In this document: in pieces, positions 58,174 through 64,000 of the stretch | Layout of the letters: each line of letters begins with the position of its first letter | How positions within the stretch are numbered: the stretch's first letter is position 1 | Assembly (NCBI GenBank): GCA_023440825.1 | Contig: JAEXRL010000006.1 | Location: forward strand, 39,577 to 103,576 | Length of the DNA stretch: 64,000 nt | DNA from: Pseudomonadota bacterium | Lineage (GTDB): Bacteria > Pseudomonadota > Gammaproteobacteria > Burkholderiales > Burkholderiaceae_B | Direction: 5' to 3' | The notes under the pieces: model-generated | Told to the model about the DNA's origin: nothing | The model's database searches: none | The model's input: only the letters and a program-made list of their open reading frames with translations | Made by a program: the position numbers and the translations under genes

Positions 58174-58476
58174 ATGTTTACAGTTAAAGCGCGTTATAGT
58201 GCTGCTGCCGCGGTAATCGCGGGTTTGGGGGCGGTAGCGGCCATTACGGTACAGGCACAAGAGGCCCGCTCCAAGGGCGAGGTTCGACGTATTGATGTAG
58301 AGAATGGCAAAATTACGCTCAAGCATGGGGCGATCAGCGCACTTGAGCTTCCCGCCATGACCTTGGTCTATTTAATCGAGCCCAGTTTGTTGCTCAATAT
58401 AGCTCCGGGTGATCAGGTGAGCTTTGTCGCTACCCGCAAAGACGGGCAGTATGTGGTAATTAGCATCACAAAATAA
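58174..58476 (+). CDS. CusF-like periplasmic copper-binding protein (altered ligands)
   Basis: A 100-residue exported protein. Signal peptide MFTVKARY then AAAAVIAGLGAVAAITV, cleaved near VQA. The mature part is the CusF/CusX OB fold: RRIDVENGKITLKHGAI and PAMTLVYLI, then NIAPGDQVSF. CusF binds copper through His, Trp and two Met. Here the His and first Met remain, but Trp and second Met are both Leu. Start 58174 is favoured by CAGGAG six bases upstream; longer starts break the signal peptide. Confidence 0.82.
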   Translation: MFTVKARYSAAAAVIAGLGAVAAITVQAQEARSKGEVRRIDVENGKITLKHGAISALELPAMTLVYLIEPSLLLNIAPGDQVSFVATRKDGQYVVISITK

Positions 58477-58478
58477 AG

Positions 58479-58509
58479 CAACTCAGGGCAGCATCGCTGG
58501 CCTGAGTTG
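58479..58509 (+). terminator. Hairpin between the CusF-like gene and hslU
   Basis: CAACTCAGG (58479-58487) and CCTGAGTTG (58501-58509) form a perfect stem between two convergent genes; a T run is weak on both strands. Confidence 0.5.
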
Positions 58510-58539
58510 TATAGGGTGCCTAGTTTGAAAAAGCAAAAA

Positions 58540-59874
58540 CTACAGTACGTAGCGTGCCAAATCTTGACTGGCGACAGTTTCTTGTAACTGCTCGTTCACA
58601 TAAGCGGCATCAATTCTTACGTGTTGCTCGCCATGGCTGCCGGCCTCAAAAGATAACTCTTCCAGCAGTTTTTCCATAACCGTGTACAGGCGTCGAGCCC
58701 CGATGTTTTCAGTGCGTTCGTTGACCTCAAAAGCCAGCTCGGCAATACGTTGTATACCGTCTTCCTGAAAATCCAGGTGTACGCCTTCAGTACTCATTAA
58801 GGCACTGTATTGCTTGGTTAATGAGGAGTCGGTGGTGGATAAAATTTGCACAAACTCTTTGGCGGACAAAGAATCCAGTTCTACCCGTATCGGAAAGCGA
58901 CCTTGCAGCTCGGGAATCAGGTCGGAAGGGCGTGATAAATGGAAAGCCCCTGATGCAATAAATAAAATATGATCAGTACGGACAACACCGTATTTGGTGG
59001 TGACAGTAGTGCCTTCCACCAGTGGCAGCAAGTCGCGTTGCACGCCTTGGCGTGACACATCACCACTGCTAGCACTTTCGTGGCGAGTGGTAATTTTGTC
59101 GATCTCGTCCAGAAAGACAATACCATTTTGCTCTGCATTAGCCACCGCGGCGGTACGCAGCTCGTCTTCGTTGATACGCCTTGCAGCTTCCTCTTCGGTA
59201 ATTTGCTTGAAGGCCTCTTTTACCGATAGTTTGCGCGCTTTGGTCTTGTCTTGGTTCATGCCGGAGAACATGCTGCGCAATTGCTCAGTCATTTCTTCCA
59301 TGCCTGGAGGCGCCATGATTTCCATACGCGGCATTTGTTGGTTCATCTCGATTTCGATTTCGGTATCATCGAGCTGACCTTCCCGTAGTCGTTTGCGAAA
59401 GACTTGCCGGGTGCTACTTTCTTGACGCTCAGGCAGGCCGTGCGCATCGCGAGCCGGCGGCAAGAGTGCATCTAAAATACGCTCTTCGGCTGCCTCTTCG
59501 GCTTGTGTGCGTACCCGACGCATTTCAACTTCACGCGTCTGTTTTACGGAAGCGTCAACCAGGTCACGAATGATGGTTTCAACGTCGCGCCCCACGTAGC
59601 CGACCTCGGTAAACTTGGTCGCTTCTACCTTGATAAAAGGGGCGTTAGCCAGTTTGGCCAAACGGCGTGCGATTTCTGTTTTGCCTACGCCAGTAGGGCC
59701 AATCATCAGGATGTTTTTAGGGACGATTTCGTTGCGCAAAGGTTCAGCAACCTGCTGGCGGCGCCAGCGGTTACGTAGGGCCACGGCAACTGAGCGTTTT
59801 GCTTTGGCTTGCCCCACAATGTTTTTGTCCAGTTCGGAGACGATTTCTCCAGGAGTCATGGTGCTTGCTGACAT
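58540..59874 (-). CDS. hslU: ATP-dependent protease ATPase subunit HslU
   Basis: A 444-residue AAA+ unfoldase that feeds HslV. Walker [14 protein letters not shown], Walker [12 protein letters not shown], the intermediate domain with acidic/Met-rich [12 protein letters not shown], and the C-terminal YVL needed to activate HslV are present. 20 bases after hslV in one operon. Confidence 0.97.
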   Translation of the reverse strand: MSASTMTPGEIVSELDKNIVGQAKAKRSVAVALRNRWRRQQVAEPLRNEIVPKNILMIGPTGVGKTEIARRLAKLANAPFIKVEATKFTEVGYVGRDVETIIRDLVDASVKQTREVEMRRVRTQAEEAAEERILDALLPPARDAHGLPERQESSTRQVFRKRLREGQLDDTEIEIEMNQQMPRMEIMAPPGMEEMTEQLRSMFSGMNQDKTKARKLSVKEAFKQITEEEAARRINEDELRTAAVANAEQNGIVFLDEIDKITTRHESASSGDVSRQGVQRDLLPLVEGTTVTTKYGVVRTDHILFIASGAFHLSRPSDLIPELQGRFPIRVELDSLSAKEFVQILSTTDSSLTKQYSALMSTEGVHLDFQEDGIQRIAELAFEVNERTENIGARRLYTVMEKLLEELSFEAGSHGEQHVRIDAAYVNEQLQETVASQDLARYVL

Positions 59875-59894
59875 AGTGTTACTCGTATGCCTGA

Positions 59895-60428
59895 TTAAAG
59901 AGTTTCAATAGTGTGGTGCTGATTCGTATAAATACATAATTCACCAGCAATTTCCAGTGATTTTTTCACGATATCAGCCGGTGTCATTTCAGTATTTTGC
60001 AGCAAAGCCAGCGCTGCAGAGTGCGCATAGGCACCGCCTGAGCCTATGGCTGCCAAGCCGTGCTCTGGTTCCAGTACATCGCCGTTACCGGTGAGTACAA
60101 GGGTATGTTCTTTGTCGGCTACCAGCAGCATGGCCTCTAAGCGGCGTAGCACTCTGTCAGTGCGCCAATCACGAGTCAGTTCCACCGCGGCACGTAAAAG
60201 ATTACCTTGGTGTTTTTCTAACTTTGCTTCAAAGCGCTCTTGTAGGGTGAAGGCGTCGGCAGTGGCCCCGGCAAAGCCGGCCAAAATGGTATCGTTATAC
60301 AGACGACGAATTTTGCGCGCTGTACCTTTGATGACAATATTGCCCAGTGTGACTTGTCCGTCTCCGCCGATAGCGACTTCGTTGCCGCGGCGTACGCAAA
60401 TGATAGTGGTGGCGTGAAATTGTTCCAT
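59895..60428 (-). CDS. hslV: ATP-dependent protease peptidase subunit HslV
   Basis: A 177-residue proteasome-like peptidase. After removal of MEQFHA the catalytic Thr7 becomes the N-terminus ([20 protein letters not shown]). ATG 60428 with GGAAGGA nine bases upstream is chosen; the longer frame from 60479 is not conserved. Forms the double ring capped by HslU. Confidence 0.97.
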   Translation of the reverse strand: MEQFHATTIICVRRGNEVAIGGDGQVTLGNIVIKGTARKIRRLYNDTILAGFAGATADAFTLQERFEAKLEKHQGNLLRAAVELTRDWRTDRVLRRLEAMLLVADKEHTLVLTGNGDVLEPEHGLAAIGSGGAYAHSAALALLQNTEMTPADIVKKSLEIAGELCIYTNQHHTIETL

Positions 60429-60452
60429 ATATGTCCTTCCTTTAGAACTAAC

Positions 60453-60480
60453 AGGTGGGGGTGAGGTGGAATCTTTCAAG
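60453..60480 (-). promoter_or_regulatory. Heat-shock (sigma32-type) promoter of hslVU
   Basis: On the minus strand CTTGAAA (60480-60474) is followed after 13 bases by CCCCACCT (60460-60453). These match the sigma32 -35 (CTTGAAA) and -10 (CCCCATNT) consensus, 25 bases ahead of the hslV ATG. Confidence 0.8.
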
Positions 60481-60500
60481 GGGGGGCGGACTCACGCAGC

Positions 60501-60531
60501 AAAAAAAAACCGCCTGAAATAGATCAGGCGG
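60501..60531 (-). terminator. Terminator of dksA
   Basis: CCGCCTGA (60510-60517) pairs with TCAGGCGG (60524-60531), followed on the minus strand by nine Ts, 24 bases past the dksA stop. Confidence 0.92.
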
Positions 60532-60554
60532 TGGGCTCTACGTCTATGTTGGTT

Positions 60555-60992
60555 TTAATCACCAAACATTTTTTGACGCTTCTCGCGGCGTTCTTGCGCC
60601 TCAAGGGATAGGTTGGCCGTGGGTCTGGCGAGCAGGCGCGGAATACCTATGGGCTCGCCCGTTTCTTCACACCACCCGTATTCGCCGGACTCGATTAAAG
60701 CGATCGATTGCTGCACTTTTTTCAGCAATTTACGTTCTCGGTCACGCGTACGCAGTTCCAGGGCATGTTCTTCTTCGATGGTTGCTCTGTCGGCAGGGTC
60801 TGGCACAAACTGCGTTTCACGCAAATTCTCAGTAGTGGCTCCGGCATTGGCCAAAATTTCCTGCTCTAGTGTGCGCAATCGTTCTTTGAAGAACTCCAGT
60901 TGTACGGAGTTCATGTAGTCTGACTCGGACATCGCCAAAATTTCCTGCTCGGTCGGCAGCTGAGTTGTACTGCCATTCGACTGTGTTGTCAT
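60555..60992 (-). CDS. dksA: RNA polymerase-binding factor DksA (cysteine-poor)
   Basis: A 145-residue DksA that enters the RNA polymerase secondary channel and with ppGpp controls rRNA and amino-acid promoters. The coiled-coil tip DPADRA (65-70) keeps the two acidic residues. The zinc-finger positions are C108, T111, S129 and A132 instead of four cysteines, so it cannot bind zinc in the E. coli way. Such forms work in zinc-poor cells. It lies directly downstream of a COG0523 zinc-linked GTPase gene. Confidence 0.95.
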   Translation of the reverse strand: MTTQSNGSTTQLPTEQEILAMSESDYMNSVQLEFFKERLRTLEQEILANAGATTENLRETQFVPDPADRATIEEEHALELRTRDRERKLLKKVQQSIALIESGEYGWCEETGEPIGIPRLLARPTANLSLEAQERREKRQKMFGD

Positions 60993-61076
60993 GATGGTTC
61001 CCTCTTGTTGACGTCTTGGAGCCCGTAACTCTCGTCACGCGCTGTCGCTCCGCATTTGACTTATTGCATATGATTA

Positions 61077-62162
61077 TCACACTAGGCAGTTTTCTAGTCC
61101 CTGCGTGAAAATCTCTTTAGGCAGTGAACGGCCTATAAAGACCATTTTGTTGCCCTTTTTTTCGTTTGCCAGCCATGCTTTGCCTGGCTCAGCGCTCATC
61201 AGCATATGTACGCCCTGAAAGAGCATACGACGATTGATGCCTTTGAGATATAGGATACCTTTATAGCGCATTAGGTCTGGACCGAATACTTGCACTATAC
61301 CGGATAGAAAATCTTCCAGTCTTTCAGGGTCGAAAGGACGGTTAGATCGAAATACAAAAGCGCCGATTTCATCGTTATGCGCTGTGTGCTGGTGTTCGTG
61401 CGTATGGCCGCAGGCAGGGCTGCAATCGCCTTCATGCTCGTGATGGTGGTCGTGACTATGTTCTGGCGCCGCATCGGGGTGATCTTTGTCCAGAAAGTCA
61501 GGATCCAGATCCAAAATAGCATTCAGATTAAAGCCACTTACTTCGAGTATGGACTGTAAGTCTGTCTCGCCAAAGTTAACCGGCGTAATGGGGGCACGCG
61601 GGTTAATCTTGATCAGGCGCTGGCGCAAAGCTTGATAGTCCGCATCGCTTACTAAGTCTTTTTTGGATACCAGCAAGCGATCAGCGAATCCTACTTGTTT
61701 TTGAGCTTCTTCTTGCTTATCCAGGGTTGTCATGCCGTGCTTGGCGTCGACGATGGTCACCACAGCATCTAGCCGATAGTAATCGGCGATGTCGTCGTCC
61801 ATGAAGAAGGTTTGGCACACCGGGCCTGGGTTAGCCATACCTGTGGTTTCGATAATGACGCGCTCGAAGTTGAGCTCCCCATTCTGGCGTCTTGTGCGCA
61901 GGCTATTTAACGTACGCATCAGGTCGCCACGTACGGTGCAGCAGACACAGCCATTATTAAGCTCAACGATCTCTTCGTCCAAATCTTGAACTAGTAGGTC
62001 GTTGTCGATGCTCTCGGGTCCAAACTCGTTTTCTATGACGGCAATACGCTTACCGTGATATTCGGTCAGGATACGTTTGAGTAGGGTGGTCTTACCTGCT
62101 CCTAGGAAGCCGGTCAGGATAGTGACGGGTACCATGGATGTGGCAGTTAAGTCGGCATTCAT
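61077..62162 (-). CDS. COG0523-family GTPase, probable zinc chaperone
   Basis: A 361-residue G3E-family GTPase (CobW/YjiA/ZigA group). Walker [11 protein letters not shown] (18-27), metal-binding GCVCC (71-75), [10 protein letters not shown], and a His-rich insert near 234-262 ([21 protein letters not shown]), then a CobW C-terminal domain. Members of this kind deliver zinc to proteins. Its place between zur and the cysteine-poor dksA favours a zinc role over cobalamin. Confidence 0.9.
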   Translation of the reverse strand: MNADLTATSMVPVTILTGFLGAGKTTLLKRILTEYHGKRIAVIENEFGPESIDNDLLVQDLDEEIVELNNGCVCCTVRGDLMRTLNSLRTRRQNGELNFERVIIETTGMANPGPVCQTFFMDDDIADYYRLDAVVTIVDAKHGMTTLDKQEEAQKQVGFADRLLVSKKDLVSDADYQALRQRLIKINPRAPITPVNFGETDLQSILEVSGFNLNAILDLDPDFLDKDHPDAAPEHSHDHHHEHEGDCSPACGHTHEHQHTAHNDEIGAFVFRSNRPFDPERLEDFLSGIVQVFGPDLMRYKGILYLKGINRRMLFQGVHMLMSAEPGKAWLANEKKGNKMVFIGRSLPKEIFTQGLENCLV

Positions 62163-62342
62163 AATTCGCCTCGCAAAGACGCGGGGAGTTGGCAGTACTT
62201 TGAGATAAAGCGACTGCCCACCGCGTGCAAAAACAAGCAGCGATTACATCACAGCCCGGCGGATAGGGCAAATGGCTTTTGATGCAAGCTGGCAACTATT
62301 AGTTAGCAGATCGCAAAATATATACTGATTATTTGAAAAACG
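62163..62342. other. Gap between zur and the COG0523 gene
   Basis: 180 bases. A Zur palindrome as good as that at 62862 is not visible here; an A/T-rich patch near 62310-62335 could hold a promoter for the COG0523 gene. Confidence 0.35.
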
Positions 62343-62831
62343 CTATTTTTTAGTGCTTTTAGTAGGGTTTTCATGGTCTTGGCAGGGGTTGCAGATGGCC
62401 CGCAGCTCAATTTCGTGGGTACCCATGGAAAATCCGGCGTCTGCTACGTAGTCGGCTAAAGTATGACTTAGGGCAGGTGCGCTCAGTTCTGCCACGGTAC
62501 CGCACTCGGTACAGACGACCAGTACATCGTGAGGGTGGCCCCCAGCATCGACGCAGGCGGTCCAGGCATTGACTGCGTCCAGACGATGGATCAGCCCTTC
62601 TTCGGTCAGGAAGTCCAAGGCTCGGTAAACCGTAGGTGGCGTGGCACCAGGCAAGGTGCTACGTATCATGTCCAGTAGCTCATAGGCTTTGAGACTACGT
62701 TGCGCCTGTAGGAGTATTTCCAGCACTTGCTTACGTATGGCAGTCAGGCGTTTGCCGCGCTCCATGCACAGTTGTTCTGCAGTCGCTAATTGCTGCTCGA
62801 GAGCTTGAGGAGTAAGAATATGAACAGGCAT
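62343..62831 (-). CDS. zur: Zinc-uptake regulator Zur (Fur family)
   Basis: A 162-residue Fur-family repressor: RLTAIRKQVLEILLQAQRSL and TVYRALDFLTEEGLIHRL DNA-binding domain, then a dimer domain with CxxC pairs CTECGTV and CNPCQD binding structural zinc, and HPHDV. Divergent position to a zinc ABC transporter identifies it as Zur rather than Fur. Confidence 0.92.
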   Translation of the reverse strand: MPVHILTPQALEQQLATAEQLCMERGKRLTAIRKQVLEILLQAQRSLKAYELLDMIRSTLPGATPPTVYRALDFLTEEGLIHRLDAVNAWTACVDAGGHPHDVLVVCTECGTVAELSAPALSHTLADYVADAGFSMGTHEIELRAICNPCQDHENPTKSTKK

Positions 62832-62861
62832 AGGACAATTAGCCGTAGCGGCAAAGTTTGT

Positions 62862-62875
62862 TATGTTATAACATA
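62862..62875. promoter_or_regulatory. Zur box between zur and znuC
   Basis: TATGTTATAACATA is a perfect 14-bp palindrome within a longer A/T-rich symmetric stretch, 30 bases ahead of zur and 48 ahead of the small gene before znuC. It matches the core of proteobacterial Zur boxes. Confidence 0.82.
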
Positions 62876-62923
62876 TAAAAAAGCAGCGCAGTACGCTGTA
62901 CTTATATCTATTATCGCTTATTC

Positions 62924-63076
62924 ATGTCCTGTCCTCAATTTCCCCCGCCACGTTCCCGTTCATACCGCGGCACTTGGCTGTTACGTTCGGCTAGCATGCG
63001 ACTAATTTGTGCCCTGCTTATTTCAGCACTGCTCTGGGTACTGACAGCGTGCGCGCTGGGCTGGATTCGCTTATGA
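62924..63076 (+). CDS. 50-residue membrane or lipoprotein-like protein ahead of znuC
   Basis: ATG 62924 to TGA 63076 encodes 50 residues: a polar, Pro/Arg-rich start and a hydrophobic segment (LICALLISALLWVLTACALG) ending GWIRL. The stop overlaps the znuC ATG (ATGA), so its translation could couple to znuC. A shorter version from ATG 62996 reads like a tiny lipoprotein with lipobox LTAC. No ribosome-binding site is convincing. Function unknown; it may serve mainly as a leader for znuC translation. Confidence 0.5.
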   Translation: MSCPQFPPPRSRSYRGTWLLRSASMRLICALLISALLWVLTACALGWIRL

Positions 63077-63789
63077 GTACGGCATTAATTAGCTTGGACC
63101 AAGTGTTTTTAGGCTGGCGCGACAAAATTGCCTTACGCAATATTAGTGGTGAGTTTATACAAGGGTCACTGACGGCTGTGGTGGGGCCTAACGGGGCAGG
63201 AAAATCGACCTTGCTTAAAGGTATTACCGGCCAGATTAATCCCTTGCGGGGCACCTTGCAGTTAGCACAATCGCTTGAAAGTCGTATGGCGCTACTGCCT
63301 CAAATGGGCGATATAGATAAAAGCTTCCCTATTTCCGTGTATGACATGGTCGCGATGGGAGCTTGGCGTCGCGTGGGAGCATTAGGCGGCTTTTCAGCCC
63401 GTGAGCACGAGGCGATTCATCACGCATTGGAGCAAGTTGGACTGAGTGATTTTGCGCAGCGTTCCATTGGCACTTTGTCGGGCGGACAGTTGCAGCGTGC
63501 TTTATTTGCTCGCTTAATTTTGCAGCATGCGGATGTACTGTTACTGGATGAGCCTTTTGCGGCCGTAGACAGGGCCACCACAGAGGATTTGATGGGTTTG
63601 ATTTGCGACTGGCATGCTCAAGGGCATACGGTATTAACCGTCTTGCACGACCTGGATTTGGTGCGCGAGTTTTTTCCACAAACCTTGTTGCTGGCCGGTC
63701 AAATTGTTGCCTGGGGGCCTACGGCTGATGTGCTCACTACAGAAAACTTGCACATGGCTCGTCATTTGTGTGCCGGGGATTATCTATGA
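63073..63789 (+). CDS. znuC: Zinc ABC transporter ATP-binding protein
   Basis: A 238-residue ABC ATPase: Walker A GPNGAGKST (38-46), Q-loop ALLPQMGD, signature LSGGQLQRA, Walker B VLLLDEPFAAVD, H-loop LHDLD. Grouped with manganese/zinc importers by sequence style and by zur next door. ATG 63073 chosen for MSTALISLDQVF; overlaps the permease start by four bases. No binding-protein gene (znuA) is in the window. Confidence 0.9.
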   Translation: MSTALISLDQVFLGWRDKIALRNISGEFIQGSLTAVVGPNGAGKSTLLKGITGQINPLRGTLQLAQSLESRMALLPQMGDIDKSFPISVYDMVAMGAWRRVGALGGFSAREHEAIHHALEQVGLSDFAQRSIGTLSGGQLQRALFARLILQHADVLLLDEPFAAVDRATTEDLMGLICDWHAQGHTVLTVLHDLDLVREFFPQTLLLAGQIVAWGPTADVLTTENLHMARHLCAGDYL

Positions 63790-64000
63790 GTGAGCTTTGG
63801 GCTTGGTTGTTTGGTCCTTTCCAGGACTATAGCTTTATGTTGCGAGCATTGGCGGGCTCTTTCGCCCTAGCCGCTGCAGCAGGGCCTTTAGGCGTGTTTT
63901 TGGTGTTGCGACGCCTTAGCTTGATGGGTGATGCGATGGCTCATGCCATTTTGCCAGGTGTGGCAGTGGGGTTCTTAACGGCTGGTTTGTCCTTGGGGGC
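63786..64000 (+). CDS. znuB: Zinc ABC transporter permease (N-terminal part)
   Basis: First 71 codons of an ABC-3 family membrane protein, cut by the right edge. FMLRALAGSFALAAAAGPLG and LVLRRLSLMGDAMAHAILPG are the classic start of ZnuB/MntB-type permeases (S.L.GDA.AHA). ATGA overlap with znuC. Confidence 0.9.
   Translation, partial: MSELWAWLFGPFQDYSFMLRALAGSFALAAAAGPLGVFLVLRRLSLMGDAMAHAILPGVAVGFLTAGLSLG

Noticed and set aside
62163..62342. Second Zur box ahead of the COG0523 gene
   Set aside because: No palindrome comparable to 62862-62875 could be found by eye.

Overview
This window looks like chromosome of a betaproteobacterium of the order Burkholderiales, most likely the family Alcaligenaceae. 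This is inferred from gene content and protein character, not from a database search. Supporting points are the standard atpIBEFHAGDC operon, a diheme c5-type cytochrome, the metX-metW-ampG arrangement, E. coli-type gshA, a DksA lacking zinc-finger cysteines, and base composition near 50% GC. Nearly all of the window is housekeeping and metabolic backbone. The one clear mobile insertion is a small island in the tRNA-Phe gene.

Layout. 1-8.2 kb: a CaiB-type CoA-transferase (cut by the left edge), LysR regulator, SDR reductase, lysine permease lysP, a second amino-acid permease coupled to an exported methyltransferase, and a ClC chloride/proton transporter. 8.4-12.6 kb: a TAXI-type TRAP transporter with DUF1850 protein, and a MobA/MocA-like nucleotidyltransferase. 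12.6-16.0 kb: a 3.4 kb island between 83-bp repeats copied from the 3' part of tRNA-Phe. It holds an intact hipBA pair and a fossil in which integrase, HigA-like and MazE-like pieces are joined. 16.2-20.4 kb: hemA-prfA-prmC-grxD-ubiX. 20.4-26.9 kb: a minus-strand unit of NAD-formate dehydrogenase, HPP membrane protein, OFA-family anion transporter and a fused Ser/Thr kinase/PP2C phosphatase, with a LysR gene upstream. 27.1-31.2 kb: ttcA, folB, M61 peptidase, enoyl-CoA hydratase. 31.4-39.1 kb: the F1Fo ATP synthase operon with promoter and terminator. 39.4-46.7 kb: diheme cytochrome, tRNA-Arg(CCG), a pentenoate-hydratase-like protein, a methyltransferase coupled to a His-rich ZnuD-like receptor, gshA, and a LuxR-type DNA-binding domain on its own. 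46.9-53.3 kb: a SAM-II riboswitch ahead of metX-metW-ampG-TRIC, then cidA/lrgB, ridA and an Ap4A phosphorylase-like gene. 54-58.5 kb: a sodium:solute symporter with a 39-residue companion, a C45-like protein, cobalamin adenosyltransferase, GNAT and a CusF-like protein. 58.5-64 kb: hslVU behind a sigma32-type promoter, dksA, a COG0523 GTPase, zur, and the start of a znuCB zinc importer (cut by the right edge).

How the parts connect. The right end is a zinc-homeostasis neighbourhood: Zur, a perfect palindromic Zur-type box, znuCB, a His-rich COG0523 GTPase and a cysteine-poor DksA. The ZnuD-like receptor about 18 kb away probably belongs to the same regulon. The fdh unit couples formate oxidation to carboxylate transport and carries its own kinase/phosphatase. 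This is the most unusual functional grouping here. I see no CRISPR array, no replication origin and no complete insertion sequence.
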